From Barnesiella sp. (GTDB taxonomy: Bacteria; Bacteroidota; Bacteroidia; Bacteroidales; Muribaculaceae), in assembly GCA_014801065.1 (NCBI GenBank), contig JAAVEX010000008.1, positions 31,855-37,216 on the forward strand: a stretch of DNA of 5,362 bases, read 5' to 3'. The translations under genes were made by a program, and so were the position numbers. The notes under the pieces were generated by a model, which ran no database searches, was not told the DNA's origin, and saw nothing but the letters and a program-made list of their open reading frames with translations. This document shows, piece by piece, positions 1-4,945 of the stretch (positions within the stretch are counted from its first letter, which is position 1; the number at the start of each line of letters is the position of its first letter).

Positions 1-332
1 TATTTCAAACGATAGATCGCGTGAACCGCCTGCCGGTGGATACCGTGAAGTTTCACCAGCTGCAGGTGGTGCGCTCTACCCGACTTGCTGCGGGAATAGC
101 CGACGGCACTTACTCGATAATGGAATTTACCCCTGAGAGCTATGCCGATCTGTGTGTCGAGATTCTGTCGCGGTTGCGAAGCGACATCGTTGCCGAAAGG
201 TTTCTCTCGCAGTCGCCCGCGGATATGGTGATACAACCGAAATGGGGATTGAAAAATTATCAGTTCATGAACCTTCTGCGCAACCGCATCTCCCGGCTCG
301 GGGCGAGCCATCTGCTTGAGCAGCATCAATAA
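1..332 (+). CDS. YhcC-type (TIGR01212 family) radical SAM protein, C-terminal part, 5' truncated by window edge
   Basis: The reading frame is open from the left edge (first full codon at position 3) to a TAA at 330-332, so only about 110 C-terminal residues are visible and the radical SAM core with its CxxxCxxC cluster motif lies outside. The visible part follows the E. coli YhcC C-terminus closely as I recall it. A VKFHQLQVVRSTRLA segment corresponds to the YhcC 'VKLHLLHLMKRTRM' strand. A helix beginning TPESYADL and then 'DIVAERFLSQSPADMVIQPKWGL' correspond to 'IVIHRITGDAPRDMLIGPMWSL'. The family consists of 4Fe-4S, S-adenosylmethionine-dependent proteins related to the Elp3/HemN-like group; the substrate is not established to my knowledge. 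The GTG at 21 is an internal valine codon, not a start, because homology continues upstream of it. The gene converges on the minus-strand gene at 326-811 and overlaps it by 7 nt; I see no terminator after its stop. The family call is by recalled alignment, not a search. Confidence 0.85.
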   Translation, partial: FQTIDRVNRLPVDTVKFHQLQVVRSTRLAAGIADGTYSIMEFTPESYADLCVEILSRLRSDIVAERFLSQSPADMVIQPKWGLKNYQFMNLLRNRISRLGASHLLEQHQ

Positions 333-811
333 GCCTCGGGGTTGTAGGCCAGTTCATAGCCGGCGGCATCGATGGTGGAGATAAGCTCATCGAGATCATA
401 GACCGGCAGAGGGAAATGTTTGAGGAAAGTATGGTTGGTCCGCAGGGCTATCATGCCGCGGAGCGCACCGATGGATATGCTGAGCATCAGGCGCATAAGT
501 CCGGGAGTGATCACAAGCTCGGTAGGCGATGCCTCGATAACACCTCTGACATCATGGATCTCATATTCGGCATCGATCACATAGTCGAGCAGACGCCGGC
601 GTATCTGACTGCGATAGGTGGTGTAGTGAGCGCCGAGACGCAGACGAATGGTGCCACGCTTGGGATCGCGGTTGAGCCTGGTCGACAATTCGACATCGAC
701 ATCGCTACCGTCATATCTCAGAAATTCCCATCTATACATGCGGGTTTGCGAGGCTACTTCATGAAGATTGATCAATCTCATGTCCATCTGTAAATCGGCA
801 TATTCTTCCAT
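326..811 (-). CDS. Hypothetical 161-aa protein with SecB-like layout
   Basis: Complete gene: ATG at 811-809, TGA at 328-326. The start is supported by an AGGAGAG Shine-Dalgarno on the minus strand (824-818), 6 nt before the ATG; later methionines (M9, M11) lack such a site. No signal peptide or membrane helix is visible, so it is probably cytoplasmic. The layout is an all-beta first half (strand-like segments around residues 26-33, 37-47, 54-64 and 76-87). A helix follows (about 103-124, TPGLMRLMLSISIGALRGM), then a short hydrophobic proline segment, FPLPVYDLDELI (133-144). This order, four strands followed by a helix in which a small-residue 'GALRGMI' precedes a 'P-x-x-D-x-x-x-L' segment, resembles the SecB export chaperone and its SecB-like relatives; SecB has a comparable length. 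The resemblance is by pattern only, and the gene could instead be an unrelated lineage-specific protein. It lies beyond the porN terminator, so it is probably transcribed separately from the T9SS operon. Confidence 0.8.
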   Translation of the reverse strand: MEEYADLQMDMRLINLHEVASQTRMYRWEFLRYDGSDVDVELSTRLNRDPKRGTIRLRLGAHYTTYRSQIRRRLLDYVIDAEYEIHDVRGVIEASPTELVITPGLMRLMLSISIGALRGMIALRTNHTFLKHFPLPVYDLDELISTIDAAGYELAYNPEAY

Positions 812-816
812 ATCGT

Positions 817-844
817 TCTCTCCTATAAATTCTCTCTTATAAAT
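817..844. repeat. 14-bp tandem duplication in the 5' leader of the 161-aa gene
   Basis: TCTCTCCTATAAAT (817-830) is followed directly by TCTCTCTTATAAAT (831-844), with 13 of 14 positions identical. On the coding (minus) strand each unit is an AT box (ATTTATA) followed by a purine run. The unit next to the start carries the better Shine-Dalgarno. The duplication is read directly from the sequence; any regulatory meaning is inference. Confidence 0.7.
818..824 (-). promoter_or_regulatory. Shine-Dalgarno of the 161-aa gene
   Basis: The minus strand reads AGGAGAG, then 6 nt (AACGAT), then ATG. This is a stronger purine match than is seen ahead of porL, porM or porN in this window, and it decides the start of the gene at 326-811. 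It sits in the promoter-proximal copy layout described for the tandem repeat at 817-844; the other copy reads AAGAGAG. Confidence 0.55.
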
Positions 845-850
845 ATGTTG

Positions 851-902
851 ATCCTAAAAAGAAAACACTGCCGATACCATTATTGTTTAGTTTCGGCAGT
901 GT
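851..902 (-). terminator. Rho-independent terminator of the porKLMN operon
   Basis: A perfect 10-bp inverted repeat, ACACTGCCGA (865-874) and TCGGCAGTGT (893-902), encloses an 18-nt loop. Read on the minus strand the stem is followed directly by a T-rich tract (TTTCTTTTTAGG). It begins 24 nt after the porN stop codon. On the plus strand no T tract follows, so it works in the minus direction only. It separates the T9SS operon from the next minus-strand gene. Confidence 0.85.
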
Positions 903-926
903 GATGCTATTCGTATGGGCGAGAGA

Positions 927-2084
927 TCAGCGCTTGCGGTCGCGCACGCTTCGGCGCGGCGCCGACGACGATGATGATTTCGAAGCCTTAGGCGCTTTCG
1001 CTTTCTTGGTCTTTTTAACTTTTGCCGGGGCGGTCTTGTCGGCTTTTTTGCCGCGACGCGACTTGACGGCAGGGGTCTTTTCAGCTGCAGCCGCTTCGTC
1101 GGTGGCTTCCACTTCAGCATCACCGGCCTTAGCCTCAGTGCCTTCAGCGAGGGCCTCTTTTTTCTGACGTTGAGCTTCGAGCTGTTCGAGCGAAGGCACC
1201 CAGAGTTTTTCTTCAAACGTGTCGAGCTCGCGCTGGATGCTGTCCTGCGCACGCTTCATATCCTCAGGATCGGGATAGAGCTGGCGCATTGAACGGTTGC
1301 GCAAATTGCGTGTCTTATAGATATCTCCTTCGTAAAGACCGAGCTGGAAATAGTCGTCGTAGGTGCATGTCGGGAGATTGTTTGCATCGGAGATGAAGAT
1401 ATTCTGAGTGGAGAGGAAGGGGCGCAGATCGTCGTATTTAACCCAGAACATCGGATACTTCAAAGCGTCCATGCCATAGTCCTCGGCGCGATGGAGCACC
1501 GGGCAGATCGCTTCGACGCGTGTTTTCATATGGTTTGTACGGGTGTCAAATTCCCATTTTTCAATGATATAATAGGATAGCACCTCAGTGGTGGGGACGT
1601 CGCTTTCGTGGATCTCGAATTTAGGATTTCGATCGGTGCTTCCGCGCCCCTCGGTGTAGTAGATGTGGAATCTGTCGAGGACATCGCGCGGTTTTAGGCG
1701 ATGCTCGTCGGTGAACACCTCGCGCCCGTCGAGATAGTCGTAGACAGGCAGCTGATTTGATGCAAGCAGTCGGATTATCAGACGGAAAAGGCTTTCGTTG
1801 CCGTCGACGGGCTGCTCGGGGAAATAGAGCGGAGCGTTGACATCCTTGTTAAGGTCGAGCGAACGATAGATCACCTTCATCCAGGCAAGTTCGGAGTCGC
1901 TCACGGGAGTGGACTGCAGACGGCTCTGCATACGTTGTGTCACCTCGGAATTAGTGTCCTGCTGACGTTTGTCGCGCGAACCGCGTCGCATCGTGGCCGA
2001 ACTGCCCGACTCCTGAGCCATGGCCGACAGTGAAACCGCAACCAGTCCCACCGCCGCAATCAATATTTTATTTATCTGTTTCAT
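927..2084 (-). CDS. porN: PorN/GldN, periplasmic ring component of the type IX secretion system
   Basis: Complete gene of 385 aa: ATG at 2084-2082, TGA at 929-927. The first 23 residues form a classical Sec signal peptide (MKQINK, hydrophobic LIAAVGLVAVSLSA, cleavage after AMA), with no lipobox cysteine, so the mature protein is periplasmic. A variable Arg/Gln/Ser-rich linker (about 24-62) is followed by the PorN/GldN domain (about 63-300), with recognisable blocks such as the region from YRSLDLNKDVNAPLYFP (73-89), SLFRLIIRLLASNQLPVYDYLDG (98-120) and WVKYDDLRPFL (214-224). In the family PorN binds the lipoprotein PorK to form the large periplasmic ring contacted by PorM. Residues 301-336 are Ala/Glu-rich and 337-385 hold 20 Lys/Arg with a run of five serines, ending in a highly basic tail. 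This extends beyond the conserved domain and resembles histone H1 tails in composition. It is the last gene of porKLMN and is followed by a terminator. The gap to porM is long (222 nt) and holds an inverted-repeat element. Confidence 0.95.
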   Translation of the reverse strand: MKQINKILIAAVGLVAVSLSAMAQESGSSATMRRGSRDKRQQDTNSEVTQRMQSRLQSTPVSDSELAWMKVIYRSLDLNKDVNAPLYFPEQPVDGNESLFRLIIRLLASNQLPVYDYLDGREVFTDEHRLKPRDVLDRFHIYYTEGRGSTDRNPKFEIHESDVPTTEVLSYYIIEKWEFDTRTNHMKTRVEAICPVLHRAEDYGMDALKYPMFWVKYDDLRPFLSTQNIFISDANNLPTCTYDDYFQLGLYEGDIYKTRNLRNRSMRQLYPDPEDMKRAQDSIQRELDTFEEKLWVPSLEQLEAQRQKKEALAEGTEAKAGDAEVEATDEAAAAEKTPAVKSRRGKKADKTAPAKVKKTKKAKAPKASKSSSSSAPRRSVRDRKR

Positions 2085-2096
2085 TTCCGATTTGGA

Positions 2097-2111
2097 ATAA
2101 GTAAGTATTCA
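2097..2111 (+). repeat. Left arm of 15-bp inverted repeat
   Basis: ATAAGTAAGTATTCA is the exact reverse complement of 2271-2285. It ends 12 nt before the porN ATG. If the transcript folds, this arm would place a helix right next to the porN ribosome-binding region. A related direct copy, AGTAAGTGATTCA, occurs at 2124-2136. Confidence 0.85.
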
Positions 2112-2120
2112 AATTTAAAC

Positions 2121-2154
2121 GATAGTAAGTGATTCATTTATCTTTTATACTATC
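2121..2154. repeat. Inner hairpin within the porM-porN gap
   Basis: GATAGTA (2121-2127) and TACTATC (2148-2154) are exact reverse complements with a 20-nt AT-rich loop. The stem is only 7 bp with few GC pairs, so it is a weak hairpin. No T tract suited to termination follows on the minus strand. It lies inside the larger inverted repeat. Confidence 0.4.
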
Positions 2155-2253
2155 TGCGGCTTCTTTTTTTTCTCTTTTGACTTGTCGTTCAGTCGCATAG
2201 CTCGTTATGCTCCTTCTCTCCGCACCAAAATCTTCCAAAAAATAAACTCGCAT
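2134..2253 (-). other. 39-codon open frame inside the inverted-repeat segment; doubtful gene
   Basis: An ATG at 2253-2251 opens a 39-codon frame ending in TGA at 2136-2134. The product begins MRVYFLEDFGAERRS and continues as a Lys/Arg/Glu-rich, helix-prone stretch ending SIKDK. I see no convincing Shine-Dalgarno upstream, and the frame contains the A/G-rich tract that makes any reading rich in Lys and Glu. I do not recognise it as a protein family. It may be chance coding in a repeat, or a small peptide carried by the element. Confidence 0.2.
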
Positions 2254-2270
2254 ATAGCATAAATTAATTA

Positions 2271-2285
2271 TGAATACTTACTTAT
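2271..2285 (-). repeat. Right arm of 15-bp inverted repeat
   Basis: TGAATACTTACTTAT pairs perfectly with 2097-2111. It starts 21 nt after the porM stop codon on the minus strand. Confidence 0.85.
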
Positions 2286-2306
2286 CTTGAGTGTAATATC
2301 ATCATT

Positions 2307-3887
2307 TTACTTGACTCTGACTTCGATCGGGCTGACCACGCGTTCGATTCCGTCGGGACCGGTGGCGCGGATGCGCGAGATGAAGAAGCGTGCGCGTCCG
2401 GGCACGAGCCCGCGTATGCGCTCTTTCTGTTGCGCCGAGAAGTTGGGGCCATCGCTCACGTAGACAGCACCGTCGCCCTGCGAATCGATAAATACTGTTT
2501 CGAAACCGAGCACACGGAATTCGATATTGAGCAGACCGTCGTCGATAGCAGCTCCAACCCCTTTCGCGCCCATGATCTGGGCTTTGGTGACGGAGTGACC
2601 GCCGCGGAAATGTTCTGAGCCGCCGTTAGTGCCGGGTAAAACAATGTATCCATCGGGATCAGGAAGTTTTCTTACCTTAAACGAAGTGGTGTTGACCACC
2701 GTTGAACGTCCGTCGACGTTGGCAGTGACGGTGATCACCGCTTCCGAACCAACGGTGGAAGCGCGTGCCACCCAGTGGTCACCTTCGCGGGTCAGGGAGC
2801 CGTTGGTCATCGAGGCGCTGATATCCGACATTGGCACACCGGGCACTGAGATCGAGATCGGGTTGTTTATGCCGGCGTAGAGCACATTCATCATCGTTGC
2901 CGACACGGTGGCCATGGGTTCGAACACGACATATTCCGATGTGAACGGATGGCGCGATGATGTACCGTCGATATGCGGCACTTCGATATAACCGGAGAAG
3001 TTGAATTTGCCTGTGGACGAGGGGGTGAACTCATAGTGGCCATTGGGGATAGCCTTGCCGCCGACATAGACTGTGGGTCGGGCTTCATTGTCGATAGTGG
3101 CAAGCACTATATCGGCTGAATAGCGGCCTCCGCGCATCACCATGTTAGATACCGGGACCACGAACGCCTCCATCTCATTGACGCGGAGCTGCGAAGTTTC
3201 TTCCGGGGCAAAATCCTTGAGGTTGCTCACAATGGCGCTGAGCGCCTCGCCTTCGGCATAGAGAATGTCATTCTGAAGTTTGGTCAGAAGGGCCAGTGCG
3301 GCCACCGCCGGCTGATTATCGAACTTGGATTCTTCCCATGTTGCAGTGGCGTTGCCACCCGGGCGGATGAAAGGGGCTGTGGAGAGGGCGCGCTCTATAT
3401 TGGCACGCTTGGCCGAATCGACCACGATCTCCTGGACAAACGCTCTGAAGCTGTCAATCGATTCGCGCAGATGCTTACCCTCACGGGTGGAGGGGTTGAG
3501 CATCACGACCGATGCGGCTTCGAGATCATCACGGTTTTCAAGTTTGTCGGCCGTGGTGCGGACACCGTCGGCCCTGAAAATGATCTCACTCTTAAAAGAG
3601 TCGATGCGCTGGAAGAGCATTTCCGAACGCTGTCTGACATCCATGGCAGATTTATAAGCCTCGGAAGCTATCTCCGGGTTCTGCTCGGCATAGGCCTGGA
3701 GATTGCGATAGACGGCATCGTTTCGCTCGCTGACAGTCACGTTGGTGCGCGACAAGCCGTCGTGAACCTGCGTGAAACCGTCGAGCACATCGCTCGATAC
3801 GTTGAGCGCGAGCATAGCTGTCAGCACGATATACATCAGATTGATCATTTTCTGACGTGGCGACAAGCGGTTGTTCGATTGACCCAT
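2307..3887 (-). CDS. porM: PorM/GldM, inner-membrane-anchored periplasmic shaft of the type IX secretion motor
   Basis: Complete gene of 526 aa: ATG at 3887-3885, TAA at 2309-2307; the length is close to that of known PorM/GldM. The short cytoplasmic N-terminus (SPRQKMIN) leads into the single transmembrane helix at about 14-32 (LMYIVLTAMLALNVSS), the most conserved block of the family. By comparison with the known four-domain structure, D1 (helical) spans about 36-225. D2 (beta) covers about 230-325 and includes VVPVSNMVMRGGRYSADIVLA at 243-263. D3 covers about 326-406 and D4 about 410-526, ending in a beta-rich segment; these boundaries are estimates. In the family, PorM dimerises, its helix bundles with the PorL pentamer, and its distal domain touches the PorK-PorN ring, passing on proton-motive-force-driven motion. 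No cysteines are visible. The start directly precedes the conserved N-terminal motif and has only a weak upstream purine stretch. It sits 69 nt after porL and 222 nt before porN. Confidence 0.97.
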   Translation of the reverse strand: MGQSNNRLSPRQKMINLMYIVLTAMLALNVSSDVLDGFTQVHDGLSRTNVTVSERNDAVYRNLQAYAEQNPEIASEAYKSAMDVRQRSEMLFQRIDSFKSEIIFRADGVRTTADKLENRDDLEAASVVMLNPSTREGKHLRESIDSFRAFVQEIVVDSAKRANIERALSTAPFIRPGGNATATWEESKFDNQPAVAALALLTKLQNDILYAEGEALSAIVSNLKDFAPEETSQLRVNEMEAFVVPVSNMVMRGGRYSADIVLATIDNEARPTVYVGGKAIPNGHYEFTPSSTGKFNFSGYIEVPHIDGTSSRHPFTSEYVVFEPMATVSATMMNVLYAGINNPISISVPGVPMSDISASMTNGSLTREGDHWVARASTVGSEAVITVTANVDGRSTVVNTTSFKVRKLPDPDGYIVLPGTNGGSEHFRGGHSVTKAQIMGAKGVGAAIDDGLLNIEFRVLGFETVFIDSQGDGAVYVSDGPNFSAQQKERIRGLVPGRARFFISRIRATGPDGIERVVSPIEVRVK

Positions 3888-3940
3888 ATATCTTTAGGTG
3901 AAGGATTTCGATTAGTTTCTTATTCTGTTACATCACTGGA

Positions 3941-3952
3941 TTGCGGCCGCAA
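3941..3952. repeat. 12-bp perfect palindrome in the porL-porM gap
   Basis: TTGCGGCCGCAA is self-complementary and lies 4 nt beyond the porL stop codon. It could form only a 4-bp stem with a GGCC loop in RNA. It may be a protein-binding palindrome or simply chance in GC-rich DNA. Confidence 0.4.
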
Positions 3953-3956
3953 CCGA

Positions 3957-4868
3957 TCATGATTCGGTCTGCGGGACTTCGGCCGGAGCCGGTTCGCGGG
4001 TCTCCGGCTGTGGTGCTACGGGAGCACCGGGAGCATACATGTTGATGGTCATGGCGTGGAGCATCTTGGCATATACGGCATTGAGCTGAGCCATATAACC
4101 GGCCATTTTCTCGCTTTCGGCCACATAGCGCGAGCTGGCGCTCGATGTGTCCTCATACATTCGGCAGATATCCTTGATACCTTTGTTGACGCGGTCGATA
4201 GCGTCGAGCTGCGACGACACGCTCTTGAGCTGAATCTCATAGATAGTGTTCAGACCGGCAATATTGCGATTGAGATTCTGCATCTGCTCGACATAGCCGG
4301 TGGAGCTCTGGGTTATGTTTTCTGAATTGTCGGTGATTGCGCGGTAGCTTGCGAGAAGTGTCTCGCTCACTTGATTGAGGGCCTCTGTGGTCTGGCGCAG
4401 GCGGCTCATCTGCTCGGCGATGCCGGCCATTTCCTCGACCATCGAAGCGGAGGCGCTGCCGACTTCGCCGGCGGCCACGGGCTGCAAGGAGACGATCGAT
4501 TCAGCCGACGACTGCTGCGCGGGGGCAACGCTGACAGCCTGCTCGGCCTGACGGCCTACAATGACACCGGCTCCCGACGAGAAATCGGGACGATCCTCAG
4601 GATCTTTTGAATCGAGCACCGGGAACACCTCTTCCCAGTTATATTCCTTCGGGGGGCGATCGAAGGCGGTAAGGATAAACATCAGCACCTCGGTGCCCAT
4701 ACCGATCGACAGAAGAACGTTACCCCAGGGAAGGTGGAGGATCTTGAAGAGCGCACCCCAGATCACGATTGCAGCACCGATACTGTAGGCGAAATTGAAA
4801 AAACGCTGTCCGCCTTCGCCATAAAGAAAGCGCTCCACTCGGTTCTTATATCTTCTAAATTTTCCCAT
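3957..4868 (-). CDS. porL: PorL/GldL, inner-membrane proton-channel motor subunit of the type IX secretion system
   Basis: Complete gene of 303 aa: ATG at 4868-4866, TGA at 3959-3957. A basic N-terminus is followed by two transmembrane helices at about 24-44 (FNFAYSIGAAIVIWGALFKI) and 50-69 (NVLLSIGMGTEVLMFILTAF). The second contains Glu60 in the GMGTEVLMF motif, the position of the membrane glutamate linked to proton flow in GldL; Lys42 lies at the end of the first helix. The remainder is cytoplasmic: a short conserved RPPKEYNWEEVFPVL (71-85), an Ala/Ser/Gln linker (about 98-140), then long helical coiled-coil segments (about 141-275) and a Pro/Ala-rich tail (279-303). The helical part has two similar blocks, YVEQMQNLNRNIAGLNTIYE (192-211) and YVAESEKMAGYMAQLNAVYA (248-267). 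In the family PorL forms a pentamer around the PorM helices and converts proton flow into movement. The gene lies 77 nt after porK and 69 nt before porM. Confidence 0.96.
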   Translation of the reverse strand: MGKFRRYKNRVERFLYGEGGQRFFNFAYSIGAAIVIWGALFKILHLPWGNVLLSIGMGTEVLMFILTAFDRPPKEYNWEEVFPVLDSKDPEDRPDFSSGAGVIVGRQAEQAVSVAPAQQSSAESIVSLQPVAAGEVGSASASMVEEMAGIAEQMSRLRQTTEALNQVSETLLASYRAITDNSENITQSSTGYVEQMQNLNRNIAGLNTIYEIQLKSVSSQLDAIDRVNKGIKDICRMYEDTSSASSRYVAESEKMAGYMAQLNAVYAKMLHAMTINMYAPGAPVAPQPETREPAPAEVPQTES

Positions 4869-4945
4869 TGTAGCTAAAATTGGATTGTGAAGGAATAGTA
4901 TTCGGTTAGATTAGAAATGGTTAGTCTTTCAATCGGACGCTAAGA

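Larger units (their letters stand above)
2097..2285. mobile_element. Candidate MITE-like element (189 nt, 15-bp terminal inverted repeats) between porM and porN
   Basis: The segment is bounded by perfect 15-bp inverted repeats, ATAAGTAAGTATTCA (2097-2111) and TGAATACTTACTTAT (2271-2285), with partial pairing continuing inward (TTAA at 2115-2118 against 2264-2267). The interior is visibly AT-richer than the flanking genes and has an 18-nt all-pyrimidine run on the plus strand (2161-2178). A small stem, GCATA/TATGC (2195-2199 and 2206-2210), lies in the middle. It fills nearly all of the 222-nt porM-porN gap, leaving 21 nt on the porM side and 12 nt before the porN start. No direct repeat of three or more bases flanks it; a TA dinucleotide sits symmetrically in both ends, which would fit a TA target but is not proof. 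Alternatives are a regulatory or processing hairpin of the operon mRNA, or a dispersed intergenic repeat. No transposase is encoded. Confidence 0.5.

Noticed and set aside
21..332. GTG at 21 as the start of a small 103-aa gene
   Set aside because: The frame is open to the window edge and the residues before the GTG also fit the YhcC alignment, so this is the 3' end of a longer gene.
416..793. 125-codon plus-strand frame opposite the 161-aa gene
   Set aside because: It lies entirely antisense to a gene with a good Shine-Dalgarno and coherent secondary-structure pattern; its own translation shows no recognisable domain.
845..870. Promoter for the 161-aa gene between the terminator and the leader repeat
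   Set aside because: TATTTATA at 840-847 on the minus strand partly resembles the Bacteroidota -7 element TAnnTTTG and T-rich sequence lies upstream, but the match is too weak to call in AT-rich DNA.
883..1167. 94-codon plus-strand frame opposite the porN tail, hydrophobic and Ala-rich
   Set aside because: The hydrophobic look is the complement of the Lys/Glu codons on the other strand, and it starts inside the terminator stem.
887..1252. 121-codon minus-strand frame, very Arg/Lys-rich, overlapping the 3' end of porN
   Set aside because: It is a shifted reading of the low-complexity Ala/Lys tail of porN in the same strand; composition follows from that tail.
2161..2178. Pyrimidine run in the porM-porN gap as a terminator
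   Set aside because: The T run is on the plus strand, whereas the operon is read on the minus strand, where it is an A/G run; no gene on the plus strand ends here.
3471..3962. 163-codon plus-strand frame opposite porM
   Set aside because: It is antisense to the well-conserved PorM N-terminus and D1 domain, and no family is recognised.
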